A stretch of 64,000 nt of DNA from Mycolicibacterium hippocampi. Its GTDB lineage: Bacteria; Actinomycetota; Actinomycetes; Mycobacteriales; Mycobacteriaceae. The stretch is from the NCBI RefSeq assembly GCF_010723735.1, contig NZ_BLLB01000002.1, forward strand, positions 4,402,001 to 4,466,000, written 5' to 3'. The notes under the pieces were generated by a model. That model was not told the origin of the DNA. It did no database searches and was given only the letters and a program-made list of their open reading frames with translations. This document shows positions 1 through 7,119 of this stretch, in pieces (within the stretch, counting starts at the first letter, position 1; every line of letters starts with the position of its first letter). The position numbers were made by a program, and so were the translations under genes.

Positions 1-45
1 CGGCAGCTGCGGGTAGCGGTTCTTCCCCGTCCGCTTGGTTGCCAT
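1..45 (-). CDS. uppS: Decaprenyl/undecaprenyl diphosphate synthase, N-terminal fragment (partial)
   Basis: Only the first 15 codons are in the window; the gene runs off the left edge. The peptide starts MATKRTGKNRYPQLP, which resembles the N-terminus of mycobacterial long-chain Z-prenyl diphosphate synthase (Rv2361c type, with a similar 'PQLPP' stretch). In mycobacteria this enzyme makes the decaprenyl phosphate carrier for cell-wall synthesis. It lies directly downstream of recO, the same order as in M. tuberculosis. The call rests on that order plus a short match, so it is moderate. The start codon overlaps the recO reading frame, which is still open here. Confidence 0.6.
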   Translation of the reverse strand, partial: MATKRTGKNRYPQLP

Positions 46-826
46 GCGCTTCATCCTGCCTGATGCCCTGTCTGGCGGTCCGCTCCACCCGGTAGACACC
101 TCGCTCCACAAGGGGCAGCGTCCGCAGCTGCCGTTCCAGATGCCACTGCAGGTGCGCGGCGACGAGTCCGCTGGCCTGACTGCGGTGCTGCGACTCGGAT
201 GCCTGCGCGTGCTCCCAGTCACCGTCGTGGAGCGCGACCATCAGGTCCAGCACGGCTTGCGGCGGTGTCACCGACCCGGACGGCCGGCAGTGCACGCACA
301 CGCTCCCACCCGCCGCGACGTGGAACGCCCGGTGCGGGCCGGGGGTTGCGCACCGGGCGCACTCGGTCAGCGCCGGGGCCCACCCGGTGATGCCCATCGC
401 ACGCAGCAGGTAGGCGTCGAGGACGAGTTCACGGGGACGGTTGCCGTCGGCCACCGCGCGCAGCGCCGCCACCGTCAGCCGGTGCAGCGCAGGCGCCGGG
501 GCCCGCTCCTCCCCCGCCAGCCGCTCGGCGGTTTCGAGCACCGCGCAGGCACAGGTGTAGCGCCCGTAGTCGGAGACGATGTCCGAGGCGAACGCGTCGA
601 TCGCCTGGACCTGGGTGACGATGTCGAGATTGTGGCCCGGATGCAGCTGAACATCGATGTGCGCGAACGGTTCCAGCCTCGCCCCGAACTTGCTTCGGGT
701 GCGCCGCACCCCCTTGGCCACCGCCCGCACCAGACCGTGATCGCGCGTGAGCAGGCTCACGATGCGGTCGGCTTCGCCGAGCTTGTGCTGGCGTAACACC
801 ACCGCACGATCCCGGTACAGACGCAT
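1..826 (-). CDS. recO: DNA repair protein RecO (3' end beyond window)
   Basis: RecO loads RecA onto single-stranded DNA together with RecR and anneals complementary strands. The protein begins MRLYRDRAVVLRQHKLGEAD, the typical RecO OB-fold start, with ATG at 826. Four cysteines, in the segments TECARCATPG and SVCVHCRPSG, form the zinc-binding module in the middle to C-terminal part. About 275 codons are visible with no stop. The frame is still open at the window edge and overlaps the first 45 bases of uppS, so the end is unknown. The family is usually about 250-270 residues, so the stop should be close. The only ORFs predicted here on the plus strand are antisense shadows. Confidence 0.92.
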   Translation of the reverse strand, partial: MRLYRDRAVVLRQHKLGEADRIVSLLTRDHGLVRAVAKGVRRTRSKFGARLEPFAHIDVQLHPGHNLDIVTQVQAIDAFASDIVSDYGRYTCACAVLETAERLAGEERAPAPALHRLTVAALRAVADGNRPRELVLDAYLLRAMGITGWAPALTECARCATPGPHRAFHVAAGGSVCVHCRPSGSVTPPQAVLDLMVALHDGDWEHAQASESQHRSQASGLVAAHLQWHLERQLRTLPLVERGVYRVERTARQGIRQDEAHGNQADGEEPLPAAA

Positions 827-889
827 TCGACCAGTCTGGCATTGCCAACCGACTAAAACCGGTCCGCAGCGCCGATACTCTCGTAAGTG

Positions 890-2407
890 ATGGCAAAGAC
901 TCCTCCCCGCCGCGATCGACCCGCGGCCAGGTTCCCCACCCTGACTCACCAGCTCTATCAGCTGGCGAGCGGGAGTTCCTCGTCCGAGGAGCTGGTGCGC
1001 AGATCCCTGGAAGCCATCGAGGCGAGCCAGGACACCCTGAACGCCTTCCGGGTGGTGCTGGCCGACCAGGCCGTCGCCGATGCAGCCGCCGCCGATCGCA
1101 AACGCCAGGCGGGCCAGGACATTTCGCGGTTCCCGCTGCTGGGCATCCCGATCGCGGTCAAAGACGACGTCGACGTCGCCGGCGTGCCCACCCGGTTCGG
1201 CACCGAGGGCCGGGTGCGGGTGGCCGACGCCGACTCCGAGGTGGTCCGACGGCTGCGCGCCGCCGGCGCGGTGATCGTCGGGAAAACCAACACCTGCGAG
1301 TTGGGGCAGTGGCCGTTCACCAGCGGCCCCGGCTTCGGACACACCCGTAACCCCTGGTCGAGGGAGCACACCCCGGGTGGATCGTCCGGCGGCAGCGCCG
1401 CCGCCGTGGCGGCCGGCCTGGTGGCCGCCGCGATCGGGTCCGACGGTGCCGGCAGCGTACGTATCCCGGCGGCCTGGACCCACCTCGTCGGCATCAAGCC
1501 GCAGCGGGGCCGGATCTCCACCTGGCCGCTGCCCGAGGCGTTCAACGGAATCACCGTCAACGGGGTGCTGGCCCGCACCGTGGCCGACGCCGCGCTGGTG
1601 CTCGACGCCGCATCCGGCAACACCCCCGGCGACCTGCACAAGCCGCCCCGGATCCAGGCGTCGGACTATGTGTCGCGCGCGCCGGGGCCACTGCGGATCG
1701 CGTTGTCCACCAAGTTCGCGTTCACCGGGTTCCGGCCCACCTTGCACCCCGAGATCAGTTCCGCGTTGCAGGCGGTGGCCGGTCAGCTCGAACAACTCGG
1801 CCACACGATCATCTCCGCCGACCCGGACTACGACCTGCGGATGTCGTGGAACTTCCTGGCCCGCTCCACCGCCGGTATACCGGAGTGGATCGAGCGGTTG
1901 GGCTACGGCGTGACGCTGGACAAACGCACCCGTTCCAATGCCCGAATGGGCCGGCTGCTGTCCGAGGACGTGCTGCGCAAAGCCCGCGCACACGAATCGG
2001 CTTCGCAGCGGCGGATCGGCTGGGTCTTCAACCTGGCCGACGTCGTGCTCGCCCCCACCACCGCCCAGCCGCCGCCGAAGGTGGAGGCGTTCGACCAGCT
2101 CAGCGGGCTGGCCACCGACCGGGCGATGATCCGAGCCTGCCCGGCGACGTGGCCGTGGAATCTGCTCGGCTGGCCGTCGATCAACGTGCCCGCCGGGTTC
2201 ACCTCCGACGGCCTGCCGATCGGGGTGCAGTTGATGGGCCCGGCGCACAGTGAACCGCTGCTGGTGTCGCTGGCCGCCGCACTGGAGGCCATCAACGGCT
2301 GGGCGGCCCGGCAACCGCAGAACTGGTGGGAACCGCGTCCCGAGATCGCGCCGGAGCAGGCCACGAATCTGCCCGCTCCGCCCTCGATTGCCGACGAGGT
2401 CGCGTAA
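890..2407 (+). CDS. amiA2: Amidase, amidase-signature family (AmiA2-like)
   Basis: Hydrolyses carboxylic amides; the physiological substrate is unknown. About 505 residues. The signature GGSSGGSAAAVAAG is present. Counting from the GTG just upstream, the catalytic set is Lys92 (IAVKDDVD), cis-Ser166 (GGSSGG) and nucleophile Ser190 (DGAGS), with the normal 24-residue spacing between the serines. Adjacent start codons occur at 887 (GTG) and 890 (ATG); I prefer ATG because neither has a clear ribosome-binding site. It is transcribed away from recO, and the order matches recO-amiA2-era of M. tuberculosis (Rv2363). A plain cytosolic protein: no signal peptide. It is an amidase rather than GatA because no gatB/gatC neighbours exist and the sequence recalls Rv2363 closely. 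Confidence 0.93.
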   Translation: MAKTPPRRDRPAARFPTLTHQLYQLASGSSSSEELVRRSLEAIEASQDTLNAFRVVLADQAVADAAAADRKRQAGQDISRFPLLGIPIAVKDDVDVAGVPTRFGTEGRVRVADADSEVVRRLRAAGAVIVGKTNTCELGQWPFTSGPGFGHTRNPWSREHTPGGSSGGSAAAVAAGLVAAAIGSDGAGSVRIPAAWTHLVGIKPQRGRISTWPLPEAFNGITVNGVLARTVADAALVLDAASGNTPGDLHKPPRIQASDYVSRAPGPLRIALSTKFAFTGFRPTLHPEISSALQAVAGQLEQLGHTIISADPDYDLRMSWNFLARSTAGIPEWIERLGYGVTLDKRTRSNARMGRLLSEDVLRKARAHESASQRRIGWVFNLADVVLAPTTAQPPPKVEAFDQLSGLATDRAMIRACPATWPWNLLGWPSINVPAGFTSDGLPIGVQLMGPAHSEPLLVSLAAALEAINGWAARQPQNWWEPRPEIAPEQATNLPAPPSIADEVA

Positions 2408-2417
2408 AGTCCCCGCT

Positions 2418-2903
2418 GTGACCAGCAGCAAGATCGTGCGAGCACTACCCGCGGTGGCACTCGTCGGCGCCGCGATCGCCGGCATCCCGGCCGCCAACGC
2501 CGACAATCGGCGGCTCAACGAGAGCGTGGTCGTCAACGTCTACACGATCCAGCATCGCAACGACTGCGAGACCGAGATCAAGATCAACCCCCAGCTCCGG
2601 CTGGCCGCGCAGTGGCACACCAACGACGTCCTCCGAAACCGCGCCCTGAACGGCGACATCGGCTCGGACGGGTCGACCGCCCAGGATCGGGCGAACCGCG
2701 CGGGGTTCGTGGGTACGGTCTCCGAGACCGTGGCGATCAACCCGGCGCTGGCCATCAGCGGCGTCGAGATCATGAACCAGTGGTACTACCGGCCGGACTA
2801 CATGGCCATCATGTCGAACTGCGCAAACACCGAGATCGGGGTGTGGTCGGAGAACAGCTGGGACCGCTCCGTGGTGGTGGCGGTGTACGGCCAGCCCGGC
2901 TAG
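2418..2903 (+). CDS. Secreted CAP-domain protein
   Basis: 161 residues starting at GTG 2418, 10 bases after the amidase stop, so probably co-transcribed with it. An N-terminal signal peptide ends in an Ala-x-Ala site (AANA, about residue 28), so the protein should be exported by Sec. The mature part looks like a small CAP/SCP domain: LRLAAQWHTNDVLRN, a central DIGSDGSTAQDRANRAGF stretch and a C-terminal IGVWSENSWDRSVVVAVYG strand. In CAP proteins the Ser/Asp-containing loops often sit near a metal or lipid site. Two cysteines (NDCET and MSNCAN) could form a disulfide. Function is not known. I do not recall a gene at this spot in M. tuberculosis. Confidence 0.75.
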   Translation: MTSSKIVRALPAVALVGAAIAGIPAANADNRRLNESVVVNVYTIQHRNDCETEIKINPQLRLAAQWHTNDVLRNRALNGDIGSDGSTAQDRANRAGFVGTVSETVAINPALAISGVEIMNQWYYRPDYMAIMSNCANTEIGVWSENSWDRSVVVAVYGQPG

Positions 2904-2916
2904 CTCTCAGCTGGCC

Positions 2917-3825
2917 CTAGAAGCCCAGACGTCCCAGCTGCTTGGGATCCCGCTGCCAGTTCTTCGCGATCTTGACGCGCAGATCCAGGTAGACCTTCGT
3001 GCCGAGCAGCTTCTCGATCTGGGTCCGGGCCGCGGTTCCCACCTCTCGTAGCCGCTCACCGCCCTTGCCGATCACGATGCCCTTCTGGGAGTCGCGCTCG
3101 ACGAAGAGGATGGCGTGGACGTCGACGAGAGGCTGGTCGTCCGGGCGGCCCGGGCGCAACTCCATCTCCTCGATGACCACGGCCAGCGAGTGCGGCAACT
3201 CGTCGCGGACCCCCTCGAGCGCCGCCTCCCGGATCAGTTCCGCGATCAGCGTTTCCTCGGGTTCGTCGGTGAGCTCGCCGTCGGGGTAGAACGCCGGGCC
3301 CGGTGGAAGCTGGGCGACCAGCACGTCGATCAGCACGTCGAGTTGTGTCCCGGACGTCGCCGAAACCGGGACGATCTCGGTATCGGGCCCGACCAACTCG
3401 CTCACGGCCATCAGCTGCCCGGCGACCTGTTCCTTGGACACCTTGTCCATCTTGGTCACGACCGCCACCAGCGTCGTCCTCGGCGCGACCGCGCGGATCT
3501 GCTCGAGAATCCACCGGTCCCCCGGCCCGATCTTCTCGTCGGCGGGGATGCACAACCCGATGACGTCGACCTCCGAGTAGGTGCCTTTGACCAGGTCGTT
3601 GAGGCGCTGCCCGAGAAGCGTGCGGGGGCGGTGCAGGCCGGGGGTGTCGACCAGCACGATCTGGAAGTCGTCGCGGTGCACGATGCCGCGGATGGTGTGC
3701 CGGGTGGTCTGCGGCCGGTTCGACGTGATCGCCACCTTGGTGCCGACGAGCGCGTTGGTCAGCGTGGACTTGCCGGTGTTCGGCCTGCCGACGAAACACA
3801 CGAAGCCGGAACGGAATTCGGTCAC
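2917..3825 (-). CDS. era: GTPase Era
   Basis: Ras-like GTPase that binds 16S rRNA and helps 30S subunit maturation. 302 residues, the usual length. The G1 motif GRPNTGKS is at residues 13-20, G3 DTPGL at 60-64 and G4 TKMD at 124-127. A C-terminal KH RNA-binding domain carries GKGGERLREVG. It starts at GTG 3825, overlapping the stop of the upstream cytidine-deaminase-like gene by 4 bases (GTGA), so the two are translationally coupled. It is the last gene of the run that also holds ybeY, which likewise acts in rRNA maturation. It converges on the CAP-protein gene with only 13 bases between the stops. Confidence 0.97.
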   Translation of the reverse strand: MTEFRSGFVCFVGRPNTGKSTLTNALVGTKVAITSNRPQTTRHTIRGIVHRDDFQIVLVDTPGLHRPRTLLGQRLNDLVKGTYSEVDVIGLCIPADEKIGPGDRWILEQIRAVAPRTTLVAVVTKMDKVSKEQVAGQLMAVSELVGPDTEIVPVSATSGTQLDVLIDVLVAQLPPGPAFYPDGELTDEPEETLIAELIREAALEGVRDELPHSLAVVIEEMELRPGRPDDQPLVDVHAILFVERDSQKGIVIGKGGERLREVGTAARTQIEKLLGTKVYLDLRVKIAKNWQRDPKQLGRLGF

Positions 3826-4142
3826 GCAAGCACCGCGCCGGCCCGGTCGGTCACGATGAGCACGGCATCGCCGGAGAGCTCGCGAACCGCGGCGACGCCG
3901 GGGTCATCTGCCGATCCTCCCGCCAGCACGGCGGCCTCCAGACCGGTGGCACCACTGGACACCGCCGCGGCGACCGCGGCCTGCAGCGCGGTCAGCTCCA
4001 GCGCCGCCAGCCGGACGGGGGCACCCGCATAGGTGCGGCCGTCGACGTCGCGCACCGCCGCGCCAGTCGGTGTCTCGGCCCGGGCCATCGCGCCGCGGGC
4101 CAGCACCACCAGCTTCGCGTCTTCTGGATCCAGCTCGCTCAT
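3822..4142 (-). CDS. Cytidine-deaminase-like protein without zinc ligands (Rv2365c-like)
   Basis: 106 residues. The pattern VRLAALELTALQAAVAAAVSSG sits where cytidine deaminases have the Cys/His-Ala-Glu zinc motif, and the flanking segments (GRTYAGAPV, GLEAAVLAGG) fit that fold. However the whole protein contains no cysteine and no histidine, so it cannot bind catalytic zinc in the family manner. It is therefore probably a non-enzymatic relative. It sits between the CorC-like gene and era with 4-base overlaps on both sides, matching the M. tuberculosis order Rv2366c-Rv2365c-era. Function unknown; a structural or regulatory role beside Era is only a guess. Confidence 0.8.
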   Translation of the reverse strand: MSELDPEDAKLVVLARGAMARAETPTGAAVRDVDGRTYAGAPVRLAALELTALQAAVAAAVSSGATGLEAAVLAGGSADDPGVAAVRELSGDAVLIVTDRAGAVLA

Positions 4143-5446
4143 CGGCGTTCTTCTCCGTCGTCATCATCGTCGGGATCGGGTTCGACCGGGCTGACCAGTA
4201 CGGTGCCGATCCGGACCCGCCCCCGCGGGTCGGGCCCGCCTTCGGCGCGTAACCGCAGACCGTCCCACGTCACCTCGGCGCCGGGCAGCGGCACGCGTCC
4301 GAGTTCGAGCGCGACCAGGCCGCCGACGGTGTCGACGTCGAGATCCTCGTCGAACTCCACCTCATAGAGCTCGCCGAGGTCCTCGATCGGCAGCCGGGCC
4401 GAGACCCGGTACTGCCGGTCGCCCAGGTCCTCCACCGGCGCGACCTCGTCGGTGTCGTATTCATCGGCGATCTCGCCGACGATCTCCTCGAGCACGTCCT
4501 CGATCGTCACCAGACCGGCGATCGCGCCGTACTCGTCGACCAACAACACCATGTGCACCCGGTCGAGCTGCATCTCGCGCAGCAGGGCGTCCAGCGGTTT
4601 GGAGTCGGGCACGAACGCCGGTTTGCGCATCACGTCCGACACTGCGGTGTCACGGCCGCCGTTGATCGAGTTGTAGGTGCGTTGCACCAGATCCTTCAGA
4701 TACACGACGCCGACGACGTCGTCGACGTTCTCGCCGATCACCGGGATGCGCGAATGCCCGCTTCGCACCGCCAGCGAGGTGGCCTGGCCCGCCGTTTTGT
4801 CACTCTCGATCCACACCATCTCGGTGCGCGGCACCATCACCTCACGCGCCGGGGTGTCCCCCAGCTCGAACACCGACTGGATCATCCGGCGTTCGTCGTC
4901 GGCCACCACACCACTCTGCTGAGCCAAGTCGACGACCTCGCGCAGCTCGATCTCGGAGGCGAACGGACCGTTGCGGAAGCCCCGGCCCGGGGTCAGCGCG
5001 TTGCCGATCAACACCAGCAACCGGCTGACCGGAAGCAGCAGCACCGAGATCGCTTGCAACGGAAGGGCCGTCAGCAATGCGATGGTGTACGCGTTCTGCC
5101 TGCCCACCGTGCGGGGCCCGACACCTATCGCCACGAAGCTGACCACCACCATGATCGCGGCGGCGGCGGCCAGTCCCCACGTCACGCCCAGGCCGCCGTC
5201 GAGGTAGGCGGCCAGCAGCACCGTCGCGCTGACCTCGCAGGTGATGCGCAGCAGCACGATGAGGTTGATGTAGCGGGGCCGCTCGACCATCACCCTGGCC
5301 AACCGCACAGCACCCGGCCGTTCCTCGCGGACGAGTTCGTCGACGCGCGCCTTCGACACGGTGCTCAGCGCGGCGTCGATCGCGGCGAACAGCCCACCGA
5401 ACGCGACCAGCACAACGGCGCTGATCAGCTGACCGACGGGGCTCAC
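4139..5446 (-). CDS. CNNM/CorC-HlyC family membrane protein with CBS pair (Rv2366c-like)
   Basis: 435 residues. An N-terminal CNNM/DUF21 region with several membrane helices (about 1-190) is followed by a CBS pair (about 205-330, including VPRTEMVWI and DEYGAIAGLVTIEDVLEEIVGEI), then a CorC_HlyC domain that binds nucleotide or ions. The C-terminus is very acidic (EPDPDDDDDGEE). Proteins of this family are linked to Mg2+/Co2+ efflux; the 'hemolysin' name is historical. It overlaps ybeY upstream and the deaminase-like gene downstream by 4 bases each, so it is part of one translationally coupled unit. A related pair occurs at 51327-53685. Confidence 0.92.
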   Translation of the reverse strand: MSPVGQLISAVVLVAFGGLFAAIDAALSTVSKARVDELVREERPGAVRLARVMVERPRYINLIVLLRITCEVSATVLLAAYLDGGLGVTWGLAAAAAIMVVVSFVAIGVGPRTVGRQNAYTIALLTALPLQAISVLLLPVSRLLVLIGNALTPGRGFRNGPFASEIELREVVDLAQQSGVVADDERRMIQSVFELGDTPAREVMVPRTEMVWIESDKTAGQATSLAVRSGHSRIPVIGENVDDVVGVVYLKDLVQRTYNSINGGRDTAVSDVMRKPAFVPDSKPLDALLREMQLDRVHMVLLVDEYGAIAGLVTIEDVLEEIVGEIADEYDTDEVAPVEDLGDRQYRVSARLPIEDLGELYEVEFDEDLDVDTVGGLVALELGRVPLPGAEVTWDGLRLRAEGGPDPRGRVRIGTVLVSPVEPDPDDDDDGEERR

Positions 5447-5979
5447 GGTTCGTCGAACAGTCGGGATCTGTCCACCAACCGGCGGTCCTTATCGATCTGC
5501 CGGTCCTGGTAGTAGGCCTCGACCTGGTCGGCCACCCACTCTTCGAGCAGCTGGCGCTGCAGCGCGAACATCTCTTTTTCCTCATCGGGCTCGGCGTGGT
5601 CGTAACCCAGCAGGTGCAGCACACCGTGGACGGTGAGCAGGGCCAGCTCCTGACCCAGGGTGTGCCCGGCATCTTCGGCCTGCTTGGCGGCGAACTCGGG
5701 ACACAGCACGATGTCGCCGAGCATCGACGGCCCCGGCTCCGGCGAATCGGGCCGGCCGCCGGGTTCGAGTTCGTCCATCGGGAAACTCATCACATCGGTC
5801 GGGCCCGGCAGGTCCATCCACCGCATGTGCAGGTCCGCCATCGCGGCGGTGCCGAGCAGCACCATCGACAGCTCGGCAGCTGGATTGACGTCCATCTTGC
5901 GGATGACGAACTGGGCGACGCTGATCAGTTCCTGCTCGGAGATGTCGATGCCCGATTCGTTGGCAACCTCGATACTCAT
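5443..5979 (-). CDS. ybeY: Endoribonuclease YbeY
   Basis: Metal-dependent single-strand endoribonuclease for 16S rRNA 3'-end maturation and ribosome quality control. 178 residues. The zinc motif is complete: His118, His122 and His128 in VHGVLHLLGYDH. The central TDVMSFPMDE stretch is also typical. The gene sits 11 bases downstream of phoH and overlaps the CNNM gene by 4 bases. The ybeY-phoH-era neighbourhood is widely conserved in bacteria and supports the rRNA-processing role. Confidence 0.96.
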   Translation of the reverse strand: MSIEVANESGIDISEQELISVAQFVIRKMDVNPAAELSMVLLGTAAMADLHMRWMDLPGPTDVMSFPMDELEPGGRPDSPEPGPSMLGDIVLCPEFAAKQAEDAGHTLGQELALLTVHGVLHLLGYDHAEPDEEKEMFALQRQLLEEWVADQVEAYYQDRQIDKDRRLVDRSRLFDEP

Positions 5980-5990
5980 GGGGTGCTCTG

Positions 5991-7037
5991 CTACCGCCTC
6001 GGTCTGCCCGAGCTGGTCGAGCGCCGCTGCGCACGGTTCATCAGGGTCGGCTCCTCGGATCTGGCGTAGGCGTCCACGATCTCGCCGACCAGGCGATGAC
6101 GGACCACGTCGGCGCTGGTGAGTTCGGCGAAGTGGATGTCATCGATCCCGTCGAGGATGCGCATCGCCGCGCGCAGTCCGGACGCCGCGCCACCCGGCAG
6201 GTCGACCTGCGTGATGTCGCCTGTCACAACGATTTTCGAGTCGAAGCCGAGCCGGGTGAGGAACATCTTCATCTGCTCGGCGGTGGTGTTCTGAGCCTCG
6301 TCGAGGATGATGAACGCATCCGAAAGGGTTCTGCCACGCATGTACGCCAGCGGTGCCACCTCGATCACCCCGGCACTCATCAGCTTCGGGATCAGCTCGG
6401 GATCCATCATGTCGTGCAGGGCGTCGTAGAGGGGACGAAGGTACGGGTCGATCTTCTCGCTCAGCGTGCCGGGCAGAAAGCCGAGGCGCTCACCGGCTTC
6501 CACTGCCGGGCGGGTCAAAATGATTCGGCTGACCTGTTTGGTCTGCAGCGCGTTGACGGCTTTGGCCATCGCCAGATACGTCTTGCCAGTACCCGCGGGG
6601 CCGATGCCGAACACGATGGTGTGCGCGTCGATCGCGTCGACGTAGCGCTTCTGGTTCAGCGTCTTGGGCCGGATCGTCTTGCCGCGCCGCGACAGGATGT
6701 CCAGGGTCAGCACCTCGGCCGGCGACTCGTCGACCGTGCCCGTCAGCATCGCCACGCTGTGGCGCACCGCATCCGGTGTCAGCGTCTGACCACTGGAGAC
6801 GACCTCGATCAGCTCGGAGAGCGCCCGCTCGGCCAGCGCCACATCCGCGGGTTCACCGGAGACGGTGATCGCGTTCCCGCGGGCGTGGATATCGGCGCTG
6901 AGCAGATTCTCGAGGGCGCGCAAGTTCTCATCGGAGGAGCCGAGCAGGCCCACGATGAGGTCGGGCGGAACAGTCATGCTGCTGCGGACCGACGGCTCAG
7001 GCGTGTCCGAGGCGGCGTTCGTCTCGCGGGGGCTCAC
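5991..7037 (-). CDS. phoH: PhoH-like ATPase
   Basis: 348 residues, cytosolic P-loop ATPase of the PhoH type. The Walker A motif GPAGTGKT spans residues 146-153, and a Walker B-like AFIILDEAQNTT follows about 80 residues later. The domain belongs with RNA helicase-like proteins and is commonly next to ybeY, as here. The N-terminal roughly 100 residues resemble a KH-like nucleic acid binding region. The start at 7037 (MSPRETNAAS) agrees with the M. tuberculosis PhoH1 N-terminus as I recall it. The gene likely begins the phoH-ybeY-CNNM-era run. Confidence 0.95.
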   Translation of the reverse strand: MSPRETNAASDTPEPSVRSSMTVPPDLIVGLLGSSDENLRALENLLSADIHARGNAITVSGEPADVALAERALSELIEVVSSGQTLTPDAVRHSVAMLTGTVDESPAEVLTLDILSRRGKTIRPKTLNQKRYVDAIDAHTIVFGIGPAGTGKTYLAMAKAVNALQTKQVSRIILTRPAVEAGERLGFLPGTLSEKIDPYLRPLYDALHDMMDPELIPKLMSAGVIEVAPLAYMRGRTLSDAFIILDEAQNTTAEQMKMFLTRLGFDSKIVVTGDITQVDLPGGAASGLRAAMRILDGIDDIHFAELTSADVVRHRLVGEIVDAYARSEEPTLMNRAQRRSTSSGRPRR

Positions 7038-7119
7038 GTGTGGTTTTCTGCCTGCTTCCTGTGTCTCGACCCGAATCGAAAACCCAGTTTAGCGCCGCCG
7101 ACCGTCACGTCCCAACGCG

